From Thalassospira mesophila (GTDB lineage: Bacteria > Pseudomonadota > Alphaproteobacteria > Rhodospirillales > Thalassospiraceae), in contig NZ_JFKA01000003.1 in NCBI RefSeq assembly GCF_002115755.1, positions 398,596 to 462,595 of the forward strand: DNA of 64,000 bases, in the 5' to 3' direction. Below, in pieces: positions 20,119 through 28,018 of this stretch. The position numbers and the translations under genes are program-made. Each line of letters starts with the position of its first letter. Position 1 is the first letter of the stretch. The notes under the pieces are model-generated. The model saw only the letters and a program-made list of their open reading frames with translations, was not told where the DNA came from and ran no database searches.

Positions 20119-20193
20119 TCAGCGGGGCGGGCTGAGCATCCTGATTTTTCCGATTTTTTACAGTCATAAATTCCGTTTTTGAAAGTTGGCGAC

Positions 20194-21378
20194 ATGTTGT
20201 TACTGACCAATGGGCAGGTGCGCCTGCTTTTTATCGCCCAGGCTTTGTACTGGTTGTGTTCGATGGTGGGCATCACCCTGACATCGCTGGTGGGCGTGCA
20301 ACTGGCCCCCTATGCCAGTTTGGCAACCTTGCCATTAGGCTTGCTGGTGCTGGGTAACCTTGGCGGGGTTCATCCCTTGTCCATATTCATGCAACGGCGC
20401 GGGCGTCGGGCCGGTTTGATGGCCGGGGCGTGGTTTGGTGTTGCCGGGGCAAGCATTGCATCATTGGGTGTTTACCTGGGTGACTTTACCATTTTTTGCA
20501 TTGGTGCGGTGCCGATTGGCATTTATCAGGCATCGGCGCGCTATTATCGCTATGTCGCACTTGAGGCGGTTGAAAATGCCCATAAGGGCCGGGCGGCGGC
20601 CTATGTTACCGGGGGCGGGGTGCTGGCCGCACTGGTGGCACCTGAACTGGCGGTATGGTCACGCGATGCACTGGTGGTGCCGTTTTTAGGGGCCTATCTG
20701 GCCATGATTGTGATGGCGGTTGTCGCAATTATTTTGCTGTCGGGCGTGGCACAGGGTGATATTCCCGCCCGCATTCCTAATGGCGGGCAAGTGATGCGCA
20801 ATTTGTTAAAGCGCCCCAAAATATTTACCGCCGTGTCCATCAGTGCGATCGGGCAGGGGGTGATGGTGCTGGTGATGACGGCGACGCCACTTGCAATGAA
20901 GTTTTGCGGGTTTGATGTCTCTCAGTCGTCAGAAGTTATTCGCTGGCATTTCATTGGCATGTTTTTGCCCGCCTTTGTTGCCGGGCCGCTGATCGACCGG
21001 TTCGGGGCGCGTAATATCGCCGGTATCGGCAGTGTTATTTTGCTGATAAGTGCCAGTGCAGCCCTGATGGGGCTGGATTTCGGGCACTTCCTGATAAGTT
21101 CGCTGTTGCTTGGTCTGGGCTGGAATTTGATGTTGCTGGCTGGGACAACCTTGCTGGGCGAAGGGCACAATGCGGCTGAACGCGGCCATGCCCAGGCCCT
21201 GATGGAACTGGCAAACGGCATTTTGGGTGCCATTGCATCCTTTGCTGCGGGTGCTTTGATTGTCGGGGCAGGCTGGGATGCTGTGAATGTGGGGATGATG
21301 CCGGTGGTCGTGGTCGGGCTGATCATTTTGCGGTTTCGGGATGGCAAAAACTGCCATCGGCACATTCGTGAAACCTGA
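20194..21378 (+). CDS. MFS transporter
   Basis: The protein has 394 residues and about 12 hydrophobic segments. The segment PLIDRFGARNIAGIG is an MFS-type loop, and PLSIFMQRRGRRAGLMAG is the N-half equivalent. It resembles the sugar/drug group often annotated as YdeE/riboflavin-type permeases, but the substrate is not evident. The ATG at 20194 is preferred over an in-frame TTG at 20179. It follows the GlxA-like regulator by 75 bases and ends before a GC-rich terminator. Confidence 0.82.
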   Translation: MLLLTNGQVRLLFIAQALYWLCSMVGITLTSLVGVQLAPYASLATLPLGLLVLGNLGGVHPLSIFMQRRGRRAGLMAGAWFGVAGASIASLGVYLGDFTIFCIGAVPIGIYQASARYYRYVALEAVENAHKGRAAAYVTGGGVLAALVAPELAVWSRDALVVPFLGAYLAMIVMAVVAIILLSGVAQGDIPARIPNGGQVMRNLLKRPKIFTAVSISAIGQGVMVLVMTATPLAMKFCGFDVSQSSEVIRWHFIGMFLPAFVAGPLIDRFGARNIAGIGSVILLISASAALMGLDFGHFLISSLLLGLGWNLMLLAGTTLLGEGHNAAERGHAQALMELANGILGAIASFAAGALIVGAGWDAVNVGMMPVVVVGLIILRFRDGKNCHRHIRET

Positions 21379-21401
21379 TTGCAGTGTTAAACCAAAAAAG
21401 G

Positions 21402-21424
21402 CCCGCCGGCGTTAACCCGGCGGG
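21402..21424 (+). terminator. Terminator after MFS gene
   Basis: CCCGCCGG (21402-21409) pairs with CCGGCGGG (21417-21424) over a 7-base loop. The T-run that follows is short (GTTTTA). Confidence 0.55.
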
Positions 21425-21526
21425 TCAGTTTTATGGGGCGCGTGAATACAAGGTGCAACAAACGCCCCGGCGCGATCTAGTGCCCACTGGCGCGGAAAAC
21501 CGGTTCCGGGTGCCAGAAATCAGGCA

Positions 21527-21553
21527 ATAAAAAAGCCAGCAATTATGCTGGCT
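21527..21553 (-). terminator. Terminator of the 73-residue gene
   Basis: AGCCAGCA (21534-21541) pairs with TGCTGGCT (21546-21553). On the minus strand the stem is followed by TTTTTTA. The stem overlaps the stop codon of the gene. Confidence 0.65.
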
Positions 21554-21764
21554 GTAAGGACATTTCCGGGCGGTGGGCAGCGACAAATTCCTTGATCTTT
21601 TGCAGAACCTGATCGCGAGAGGTGCTTTCGCGGGTCTGGAAAAGAACTTCGCGTTCCCGAATGACAATGCCCAGATATACCGGGTTCGGGTGATCTTCAT
21701 TTTGAAGTTTCAGGGTGCGCAAAACATGGCCATGGTCATCGGTGCTTTGATAGACGGTCCGCAT
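21543..21764 (-). CDS. Small protein of unknown function (73 residues)
   Basis: I do not recognise this protein. It reads MRTVYQSTDDHGHVLRTL, then a likely beta strand (PVYLGIVIREREVLFQ), then a helix (DQVLQKIKEFVAAHRPE), a compact alpha/beta layout. It has no membrane segment. The dedicated terminator on its own strand and ordinary codon use support a real gene. It is the last chromosomal protein gene before the tRNA that holds the prophage. Confidence 0.6.
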   Translation of the reverse strand: MRTVYQSTDDHGHVLRTLKLQNEDHPNPVYLGIVIREREVLFQTRESTSRDQVLQKIKEFVAAHRPEMSLQPA

Positions 21765-22120
21765 TGAATGCTCCTGCGTGTCTTTCGCTCACATCGGGTC
21801 ACGGGCTGATCATAACTTCTTCCCGTAAGCGGACCTTATGCCACAAATTCTTTTCCGGCCCGTGACAGCTCTGTGATTGTTTCAAGACAGTTCGGAAAAA
21901 TGCATAAAATGACGTGGGCTTTGGCAGACGAACGCAGATGTGATGCCTGCTGGTTGAAAAAGAAGCGGGCTATAACAGGTCGACATCGATTTTTTGCGAA
22001 AAATGCCGCTAAATGTACAAGAGTAAAAAGAAATCGGTCCTGAGCCGGTTTTGAGGCATTGACAGTACCGGATCGGATGTTTAAGAAAGGCGGCGTTCCA
22101 CACGGAACACGACGCAGAAC
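21765..22120 (+). other. Intergenic region upstream of tRNA-Ser
   Basis: About 356 bases without a supported protein gene; minus-strand frames here run into the tRNA and are rejected. The last 60 bases carry the likely tRNA promoter. Confidence 0.4.
22059..22087 (+). promoter_or_regulatory. Probable sigma-70 promoter of tRNA-Ser
   Basis: TTGACA (22059-22064), a spacer of 16-17 bases, then a weak -10 (TTAAGA/TAAGAA) lie about 35 bases before the tRNA 5' end. Confidence 0.4.
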
Positions 22121-22213
22121 GGGCAAGTGGCCGAGTGGCTGAAGGCGCTCCCCTGCTAAGGGAGTATGGGGTCAAAAGCCCCATCGAGGGTTCGAATCCC
22201 TCCTTGCCCGCCA
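22121..22213 (+). tRNA. tRNA-Ser (anticodon GCU), prophage attachment gene
   Basis: The acceptor stem GGGCAAG (22121-22127) pairs with CTTGCCC (22203-22209), followed by discriminator G and an encoded CCA. The anticodon stem CTCCC/GGGAG encloses the loop CTGCTAA with anticodon GCT at 22155-22157, reading AGC/AGU serine codons. A long variable arm (GGGGTCAAAAGCCCC region) marks class II serine tRNA. The T arm is GGTTCGAATCC. The gene is intact on this side; its 3' end is duplicated at 63972. Confidence 0.96.
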
Positions 22214-22223
22214 GTGATAAAGG
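22195..22223 (+). repeat. attL core, 29 bp
   Basis: These 29 bases, covering the 3' end of tRNA-Ser and 10 bases beyond the CCA, recur exactly at 63972-64000. The base to the left differs (G against T). The right edge of the repeat cannot be tested because the window ends there. Confidence 0.92.
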
Positions 22224-22246
22224 CTCCCTTAACGGGAGCCTTTTTT
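22219..22246 (+). terminator. Terminator of tRNA-Ser
   Basis: AAAGGCTCCC (22219-22228) pairs with GGGAGCCTTT, followed by more T. The att core ends inside its left arm, so this copy is partly phage-supplied. Confidence 0.8.
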
Positions 22247-22339
22247 CGTTTTAATCAGCAATTTCAATGGCTTGTAACGTGTTGATCTATTTAGATTGAC
22301 GGGTGCTATCGGGTTCAAATACGGTTGGTTCTCAATTTT

Positions 22340-22370
22340 GGTACACAGTTTGGTACACATTTTGGGACAC
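22340..22370 (+). repeat. Three 12-bp-spaced GGTACAC repeats (integrase arm-type sites, attL side)
   Basis: GGTACAC at 22340 and 22352, and the variant GGGACAC at 22364, are spaced exactly 12 bases apart. The same array, same orientation and spacing, lies at 63872-63902 near the other att core. Position on the phage side of each core fits arm-binding sites for the integrase. Binding is inference. Confidence 0.65.
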
Positions 22371-22375
22371 AGGCC

Positions 22376-23701
22376 ATGCCCGAGGACCTTAGCCGCTATA
22401 TCATTCGTCGCGGTCGCCGATACAGTTATCGCCGTCGTGTGCCTGCTGATCTGGTCGATATTCTGGGCAGCGAAGTCAAGATTTCCCTTAAGACAGATAG
22501 CTATGATTCCGCTCGTTTGGCCGTGGGCCGGGTGAATGAAAGTGTTATCGGTTATTGGGATGAATTGCGGGCATCTGGCAAGGTTGCTGGCGCGCAAGAG
22601 CGGTATGAGCGGGCGCGTGATCTGGCTGTCAGGTTGGGGTGGCGGTATCAGCATTCGGGGGAGATTGCCGAGGCCCCGGCCAAGGATGTCGTTGCCCGGC
22701 TTGAAAGCCTTGAAACTGTTGATGATCGTCGTGTCATTGATGCCGTTCTTGGGGCCGTTCCCATGCCCCGGATTATGATTTCGACGCTGTTTGATGAATA
22801 TGAAAAATTGAGTTTTGACGCACGGATTGGCAAGTCGCCTCGGCAGGTGGAGCTTGCCTTAAACCCGCATCGGCGATCCCAAAAAAACCTGCTGGCCGTT
22901 ATTGGTGACAAACCGGTTGCCGAACTGTCGCGGCAGGATGCGTTGCAGTTTCGGGGGTGGTGGAGCGACCGCCTGCGCGATGAAAAGCTATCGGTTAAAT
23001 CGGCCAACAAGGAAGTGAATTGCCTGCGCGCCATGTTTCGCGTTGTCAGCGATGCGCGGTTAATGGGTGTTGAAAACCCGTTTAAGGGGATTGCATTTCG
23101 CAACCATGTCACGCAGGGCAAAAGCCGGGGTGAAACGGTATCGCGTGACTGGATTGTGCAAATGCTGTTGGCACCTGGTTGCCTTCTTGGCGGCATCAAT
23201 GACGAAGCCCGGCGCATCGTTGCAATCCTTGCGGAAACCGGGGCGCGACCGGGGGAAATTTGTGGTCTGGAACAGGCTGATTTTGTTCTTGATGACCCAA
23301 TCCCGCATATCAGGATCAGGCCAAACCAGATACGCGAAATTAAGACCAGCATGTCTATTCGCAATTTGCCATTGGTCGGGGCCGCGTTACCAGCCGCCAA
23401 GGCATTGGTGGCGGCGGGTGGAATTGTGCGCTATCGCGGCAAGAATGGCAGTTTTACAACCGGCGTGAACAAGTTTTTGCGCGAAAACGCGGCCTTTGAA
23501 ACCGGTCAGCAAAGCCTTTATTCGTTGCGTCATGCCTTGCAGGATCGGTTCATTGCGGTTGAGGCCCCTGACATGCTTGTGGCGTCGGTGATGGGGCATA
23601 AATTTTCCCGGCCAAAATACGGGGCGGGGCCAACGCTCAAACAGAAACAGGAATGGCTGGCGCGCATAGCCCTTATGCCACCTTCATTAAATCAGCCATA
23701 A
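22376..23701 (+). CDS. int: Tyrosine-family site-specific integrase
   Basis: The protein has 441 residues. The N-terminus (SRYIIRRGRRYSYRRRVPADL) is the DUF6538-type arm-binding domain, and a core-binding domain follows. The catalytic domain shows Arg291 (ETGARPGE), Arg385-His386 (YSLRH, with Tyr where the first His of the box usually stands), His408 (MGH) and the nucleophile Tyr415 (KYG). The ATG at 22376 is chosen. The frame opens 17 codons earlier, but that stretch only translates the arm repeats. It would integrate and, with an excisionase not identified here, excise the prophage at tRNA-Ser. Confidence 0.95.
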   Translation: MPEDLSRYIIRRGRRYSYRRRVPADLVDILGSEVKISLKTDSYDSARLAVGRVNESVIGYWDELRASGKVAGAQERYERARDLAVRLGWRYQHSGEIAEAPAKDVVARLESLETVDDRRVIDAVLGAVPMPRIMISTLFDEYEKLSFDARIGKSPRQVELALNPHRRSQKNLLAVIGDKPVAELSRQDALQFRGWWSDRLRDEKLSVKSANKEVNCLRAMFRVVSDARLMGVENPFKGIAFRNHVTQGKSRGETVSRDWIVQMLLAPGCLLGGINDEARRIVAILAETGARPGEICGLEQADFVLDDPIPHIRIRPNQIREIKTSMSIRNLPLVGAALPAAKALVAAGGIVRYRGKNGSFTTGVNKFLRENAAFETGQQSLYSLRHALQDRFIAVEAPDMLVASVMGHKFSRPKYGAGPTLKQKQEWLARIALMPPSLNQP

Positions 23702-23915
23702 GGTTTTCTATACTGTCGGGCTGGCTTATTCGGTTGCGTTCGTCATATAGATTTTGCGCCATTTTCATCAAGTCGCCGTTATCAAAACGGTCGCCATGAT
23801 CGCGCATGATTCGCGCCAGCGTGCGTAGTGCGGCATCGATGCGGGCAACCGTCATCGGCTCCCCCGCATCGGTGCGGCGTGAGCCTTTCGGATTGAAAGA
23901 CCCGTGGGTTGTCAT
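23673..23915 (-). CDS. Small phage protein of unknown function (80 residues)
   Basis: I do not recognise this protein. It is helical and charged, with a Cys-free body (RIDAALRTLARIMRDHGDRF). It is the last gene of the leftward operon; its ATG overlaps the methyltransferase stop by four bases, which argues it is real. Its 3' end overlaps the int 3' end by about 29 bases on the opposite strand. Confidence 0.6.
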   Translation of the reverse strand: MTTHGSFNPKGSRRTDAGEPMTVARIDAALRTLARIMRDHGDRFDNGDLMKMAQNLYDERNRISQPDSIENLMADLMKVA

Positions 23916-25759
23916 GACGCTGCCTTTCTCCCGGTGTCAAACAGACTACTGGCCGCGACGTTTGCGCGGACAAGGGCCGCTGCCAAAGGTGGGCATACGG
24001 CGTTGCCGCATTTGGCAACCTGCTGGCTTTTGCTGAATTTAAAGCCGTCGCTGTCGCGATCTCCGATTTTGTAGGTATCGGGAAAGCCTTGTGCGCGAAA
24101 CAGTTCACGCGGGGTGAGCATACGCAGGCCGATATCGGTGATCTGATATTGATGGCCTGCGATGGTGACAATGCCAAAGCGGTCGTGACTGGTGACAGTG
24201 CCGAGCGGATCGGTTGCCGGTTGGCCTTCGCCGGTGCCGTAGTATTTGGTGAGAAAGGCGCGGACTTCGCCGACGTGGTTTCCGCCGGCCGTGATGGTTG
24301 GCATTGGATCATTCACGGGTTGGCCATGCTGGCAGGTGCCGCGCAGTTTAACCAGGTGCGAGGTGCAAAGGGCTGTTTTCCCCGTGCCGCCTGCGGTGAT
24401 GGTGGGGGCAGGTTCCTGTGCATCGGAGCCGATGCTTTTGCCAAACTGCCGGTCCAGATGGGCAACTACAATTCCCTGCGGGTTTGCGCCGCCCGGGCGT
24501 TTCATCGCGCCCCCGCTGGTAACGGTGTGGACCGGTTCGCGGGGGTCGTACCCGGTGGCCCCATTGCGGAACTTGGTGATGTGGGCGGCGGCAATGGCGC
24601 GGTTATTCGCTCCTTTGGTCGCAATGCTGGAAGCGTAAGCGTCGGCTTCGCGCCTGGTTTTATCGTGCCGGGCCATGAAAGCGGAAACAACGGCCATGCC
24701 GCCGCCTTTGGGAGTTGCGGTTACCGTGCGTAGTGGTTCGTTGGCGGGCATGACGCCGCCGCTTGATGAATGTTGAACATGCTGGATGAACGGTTGGACC
24801 AGCCCAAACCGGTTTGCTGCTGTTTGGGTTGGTAACGGGTTGCGCATGTCGATGCCGCGTGTTTCGCCTTCGCGCTTTGGCCCGTAATAGGTTTGGGTAA
24901 AAGGAGAGGTTGGGGCGTTTTTGCTGTCTGTCACTACAAATGGTTTCTTGGCATCAAAGACAAACTTTTGCATTCCCCGTGCGATACGCTTCATTGTATT
25001 TTCAGCAAGCGGGCGTTTCAGGCCAAGTTTTTTGGCTTGTGCCGGGTCCATAAAGATAGACGGGCAGGGTAAATCCCAATCGATAATGTCCGCCGCGACT
25101 GGCCATGGTTTCAGCTTGCGTTGTTTGACGGCATCGCTTCCTGGTGCACCGTGTGTTGGTTCGGGCCAAACAATGTCTTTGCCGTCGCACCTTGCGATCA
25201 CGAACAAGCGTTTGCGAATGGTCGGTGTACCATAGTCGCAGGCGCGCAAGACGCGGTATTCTACCCGGTATCCAAGGCGTTCAAGTTGTTCTACCCACAT
25301 CTTGAAGGTTTGGCCCTTGCGGGTTTTGCAGGGTTTCCCGTTCACGTCCAGCGGTCCCCAGTCGGCCCATTCTTCGACATTTTCCAGCATGATCACGCGG
25401 GGGCGGACCTTTGCCGCCCACCGGATCACAACCCACGCCAGCCCGCGAATTTTTTTGCTGCGCGGCTTTCCTCCTTTGGCTTTGCTATGATGGGTGCAAT
25501 CGGGGCTAAACCATGCGAGTGCCACGCGGCGGCCTTTGCAAACGGCAACGGGATCGACCTTGAAAACATCTTCGCAAAGGTGGGTTGTGTGCGGGTGGTT
25601 TGCCTGGTGCATCAAGACGGCGTTGGCGTCATGGTTGATGGCGATATTTACCGGTCGGTTAAGCGCCATTTCAATGCCGGTTGACGCTCCGCCACCACCC
25701 GCGAAGTTATCAACGATCAGCTCGGCATCAAGGTGCCATTGGGGGGTAAAACAGTTCAT
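23912..25759 (-). CDS. Phage C5-cytosine DNA methyltransferase with a repeated central region
   Basis: The protein has 615 residues. AdoMet motif I is DNFAGGGGASTGIEMAL (17-33), the catalytic motif is SPDCTHHS with Cys88, and the ENV motif is at 126-128. The C-terminal blocks LTPRELFRAQGFPDTY and KCGNAVCPPLAAALV close the Rossmann fold. Between about 305 and 530, where target recognition would sit, are six copies of a P-x-x-T-[VIQ]-T element spaced 30-70 residues. No restriction enzyme gene is next to it, so it is probably an orphan enzyme that protects or marks phage DNA. It is the middle gene of a leftward operon likely controlled by the cI operators at 26104-26154. Confidence 0.92.
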   Translation of the reverse strand: MNCFTPQWHLDAELIVDNFAGGGGASTGIEMALNRPVNIAINHDANAVLMHQANHPHTTHLCEDVFKVDPVAVCKGRRVALAWFSPDCTHHSKAKGGKPRSKKIRGLAWVVIRWAAKVRPRVIMLENVEEWADWGPLDVNGKPCKTRKGQTFKMWVEQLERLGYRVEYRVLRACDYGTPTIRKRLFVIARCDGKDIVWPEPTHGAPGSDAVKQRKLKPWPVAADIIDWDLPCPSIFMDPAQAKKLGLKRPLAENTMKRIARGMQKFVFDAKKPFVVTDSKNAPTSPFTQTYYGPKREGETRGIDMRNPLPTQTAANRFGLVQPFIQHVQHSSSGGVMPANEPLRTVTATPKGGGMAVVSAFMARHDKTRREADAYASSIATKGANNRAIAAAHITKFRNGATGYDPREPVHTVTSGGAMKRPGGANPQGIVVAHLDRQFGKSIGSDAQEPAPTITAGGTGKTALCTSHLVKLRGTCQHGQPVNDPMPTITAGGNHVGEVRAFLTKYYGTGEGQPATDPLGTVTSHDRFGIVTIAGHQYQITDIGLRMLTPRELFRAQGFPDTYKIGDRDSDGFKFSKSQQVAKCGNAVCPPLAAALVRANVAASSLFDTGRKAAS

Positions 25760-26010
25760 GCCATACCCTCTTGGTTATTTGGTGGGAGAATGTCGTTTCG
25801 GGTTATCCATTGAGCCTGATTAAGGACCGTAAAGCGAACCAGAAGGTTCCCGTTGGGAAGTGCGGCGATGACTTTTGCCTGACGGGGAAAGCGATTGAGA
25901 ATTACGGTTACGGCCTCGCCGCTGACGGGTGCGTATGGCTTTGGTTTAACGGTCGTGTCATTGCGTGGTAGGGGGCGCGGCAGGTTAGGGAGATTGATGA
26001 TTGTTGCCAT
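25756..26010 (-). CDS. Small phage protein of unknown function (84 residues)
   Basis: I do not recognise this protein. It is Pro-rich at the start (NLPNLPRPLPRND), then shows beta strands (EAVTVILNRFPRQAKVIAALPNGNLLVRFTV) that suggest a small barrel. It is the first gene of the leftward operon; its stop and the methyltransferase start overlap as ATGA. Confidence 0.6.
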   Translation of the reverse strand: MATIINLPNLPRPLPRNDTTVKPKPYAPVSGEAVTVILNRFPRQAKVIAALPNGNLLVRFTVLNQAQWITRNDILPPNNQEGMA

Positions 26011-26103
26011 GATGATTTACCTGCGATTGCGGGAAATGATCGGCAACGGGTACGTTTTCCGGTGGTAATTATAGGAAACTTGTTGCCGATCTACTCCGCG
26101 ATA

Positions 26104-26154
26104 GTTTCCATATGTGAAACTTTATCGCAAGACAAAAGTTTCTTTAATTGAAAC
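26104..26154 (-). promoter_or_regulatory. Two repressor operators upstream of the leftward (methyltransferase) operon
   Basis: Two 17-bp palindromes of the form GTTTC-N7-GAAAC lie at 26104-26120 and 26138-26154, in front of the leftward operon. The same pattern occurs twice between cI and cro. This suggests the cI protein, Cro, or both control this operon. The region 26011-26262 contains no gene. Confidence 0.7.
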
Positions 26155-26262
26155 TTTTGTTCGGAATGTAAATTTTTATACAGAAATTACTACCGTGAAA
26201 ACGCAAGGTTTTCCGGTTTTTCCATAGGCGTTTTCTAGGGGGGCGGGGTGATCGGGTGTTGC

Positions 26263-26853
26263 CTAGAGGTCCTGCATTACGCGAATGACACGCCCGATAA
26301 CGCGAAGTTCGGTCTGAGGAAAAATGATTTCATGGACCGGGTTTGTTGATACCGGTTCCAGACGGTTGGGCGATGCCCGGAAGCGTTTGAATGTGGCTTC
26401 GCCGCCATTGGTGGCGACAACGTAAAACTTGCCATCGTTCATTTCTTTTTGCGACACATCCACGATGATTGTGGAACTTTCAGGTGCAACAAGATTCATC
26501 GAATCTCCCTTTACTTCCAAGGCGATGCAGCGGCGTTCATCAACGCCGTGACATTCGATTTGGGGGCAGTCGGCAAGATCGTTGATATCTACTTCGCGCG
26601 TCATTGCAAGTTGACCGGCTGAAACCCAGCCGATCAGAGGCACCCGCACAATAGGGTTCTTGCTGGCGATCAGTTCAAATGGTTCAACGTCAAGCGCCCT
26701 GGCAAGTTTTTCCATCCAGTTCATACCGAGCTGGAGGCCGCCATTTTCAAGTTTGCTGATCTGGCCTTTGGTGCCGCCGGTGAGTTCGGCCACTTGCTCT
26801 TGCGTGAGGCCGCGCCGTTTGCGGATTGCGCGAATGTTGTTTTCCATGGGCAT
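26263..26853 (-). CDS. cI-like repressor with S24/LexA-type self-cleavage domain
   Basis: The protein has 196 residues. The N-terminal HTH is RKRRGLTQEQVAELTGGTKGQISKLE (cut short here: 11-36). The C-terminal S24 domain has the cleavage site Ala79-Gly80 (VSAGQ), Ser118 in KGDSMN and Lys156 in EATFKRF, the Ser-Lys dyad. It should hold the prophage silent and be cleaved after RecA activation. The ATG at 26853 (or 26847) is chosen; the open frame upstream crosses the operators. It is divergent from cro. Confidence 0.93.
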   Translation of the reverse strand: MPMENNIRAIRKRRGLTQEQVAELTGGTKGQISKLENGGLQLGMNWMEKLARALDVEPFELIASKNPIVRVPLIGWVSAGQLAMTREVDINDLADCPQIECHGVDERRCIALEVKGDSMNLVAPESSTIIVDVSQKEMNDGKFYVVATNGGEATFKRFRASPNRLEPVSTNPVHEIIFPQTELRVIGRVIRVMQDL

Positions 26854-26857
26854 AAAT

Positions 26858-26932
26858 GTTTCATCATTGGAAACTTGCGTCGTTGTCGATTTTAGAAACT
26901 TTTTGCTTGACGTAAGTTTCAAAATAAGAAAC
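26858..26932. promoter_or_regulatory. cI/cro operator region
   Basis: GTTTC-N7-GAAAC palindromes lie at 26858-26874 and 26916-26932. A degenerate copy (TTGTC-N7-GAAAC) lies at 26883-26899 between them, giving a three-site layout like lambda OR. A TTGACG (26907-26912) just before the right-hand site is a plausible -35 of the rightward promoter. Confidence 0.75.
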
Positions 26933-26944
26933 CTTGTCTCCATT

Positions 26945-27214
26945 ATGAAGTTGGAACAGTGGTTATCAAACACACAAACATCGCGCAGCGCATTTGCAGA
27001 GCGGATAGGGGTTAGCAAGTCGGTTGTTACCAAATGGTGCAGCGGCGAGGTTTTGCCCCGGACGGTTCCGCTGTTGGCGATTTATCGCGTTACTGCCGGA
27101 CAGGTAAGCCCGAATGATTTTTATGATCTTTCCGGGCTGACAGCTTGCAATGACGATGACCCAGCCGGTGGCCGCTGCGCCATCGAGGGCGGAACGAAAG
27201 GCGCGGCGGCCTAG
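26945..27214 (+). CDS. Cro-like HTH protein
   Basis: The protein has 89 residues. MKLEQWLSNTQTSRSAFAERIGVSKSVV... contains a YdaS/Cro-type helix-turn-helix in the first 45 residues, then a loop with TAGQVSPNDFYDL. It is the first gene of the rightward early operon, divergent from the repressor across the operators. It is expected to switch the phage to lytic growth. Confidence 0.85.
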   Translation: MKLEQWLSNTQTSRSAFAERIGVSKSVVTKWCSGEVLPRTVPLLAIYRVTAGQVSPNDFYDLSGLTACNDDDPAGGRCAIEGGTKGAAA

Positions 27215-27263
27215 GCTGCGGTGCTTCACCCTGTAACCATGGCATGAAGCGGAAACTGTTTTT

Positions 27264-27761
27264 ATGGCGAAGTCAGCACCAATTGCCCACGAAACCGTGC
27301 AGGCGGTTTTTACTGCAGCCCTGCGCCGGGTTGTGGGTACCTATCAATCGGAAAACAAGCATATTACCCTGCGCGAAATGGCGCAGGAAACGGGTATTAA
27401 GCAGCGCACACTTGAAGCCTATCGAGACGGGGAATGCCTTCCCAATGGTGTAAATATGTTGCGGATCATGGCGGCGTTGCCGGTCAGTTTTGCCAATGAA
27501 GTGTTGTCGCTGGCAGGGTTTGGCGGGGTGCAAAAGTTAAGCCCTAGTGAAACAAATTTGCATTTGATTGCGTCACAAGCGGCAGATTACCTGCAAAAGC
27601 ATATGGAACATATGCGCGATGGCAAGCTGGACCCGCACGAAATTGCCAAGGAACGTGATGCTTTGTCCGGCCTTTATAACAGGCTGGGGGCGTTTCTGGC
27701 CGCGGCGGCAGCGCCGGTGGACCTGAACGCGGCGCGCAAAAAACGCGGGGTGGCGATATGA
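27264..27761 (+). CDS. HTH regulatory protein, possibly CII-like
   Basis: The protein has 165 residues. An XRE-like helix-turn-helix lies at about 35-60 (LREMAQETGIKQRTLEAYRDG), followed by a helical C-terminus. By position (second gene of the early operon) and by layout it could be the CII/CP76-type activator of lysogeny. That role is inference. Its stop overlaps the next start as ATGA. Confidence 0.7.
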   Translation: MAKSAPIAHETVQAVFTAALRRVVGTYQSENKHITLREMAQETGIKQRTLEAYRDGECLPNGVNMLRIMAALPVSFANEVLSLAGFGGVQKLSPSETNLHLIASQAADYLQKHMEHMRDGKLDPHEIAKERDALSGLYNRLGAFLAAAAAPVDLNAARKKRGVAI

Positions 27762-28018
27762 GCAACCCCGTTTCACGCCGGACAACCTATGCGGAGCGCA
27801 ACGATGCGCTGGTGTTCGCATCCAAGGAATTTCTGCGCTGGATGATTTCGCAATCGACCGAGCCGATGTTGCCGCGTGATACCACGCCGGACCAGTATTT
27901 GCGGCAGGTTTCTACCCTTACCCGGTCGCAGCGGCGCGCGATGAAGCCTGATCAATTGGCGCTTATCAATTGGGCCCGAGCGGTTGCCGCGGCGCAAAGT
28001 GGGGAGGTGGAGGAATGA
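27758..28018 (+). CDS. Small phage protein of unknown function (86 residues)
   Basis: I do not recognise this protein. It is soluble, basic and helical (YAERNDALVFASKEFLRWM; LTRSQRRAMKPDQLALINW). Start and stop each overlap a neighbour by four bases, so it is translationally coupled within the early operon. Confidence 0.65.
   Translation: MSNPVSRRTTYAERNDALVFASKEFLRWMISQSTEPMLPRDTTPDQYLRQVSTLTRSQRRAMKPDQLALINWARAVAAAQSGEVEE

Noticed and set aside
21836..22184. Minus-strand frames of ~100 residues upstream of and into tRNA-Ser
   Set aside because: They overlap the tRNA and its promoter and have no ribosome site or plausible composition.
22340..22370. CRISPR-like short direct repeats
   Set aside because: Only three 7-bp repeats with 5-base spacing; too short for CRISPR and better explained as integrase arm sites.
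24089..25684. Long plus-strand frames (187-214 residues) inside the methyltransferase gene
   Set aside because: They are antisense to a protein with clear conserved catalytic motifs and have no independent support.
23912..25759. Restriction-modification system
   Set aside because: No endonuclease-like gene flanks the methyltransferase; both neighbours are small proteins without nuclease motifs, so it is treated as an orphan phage enzyme.
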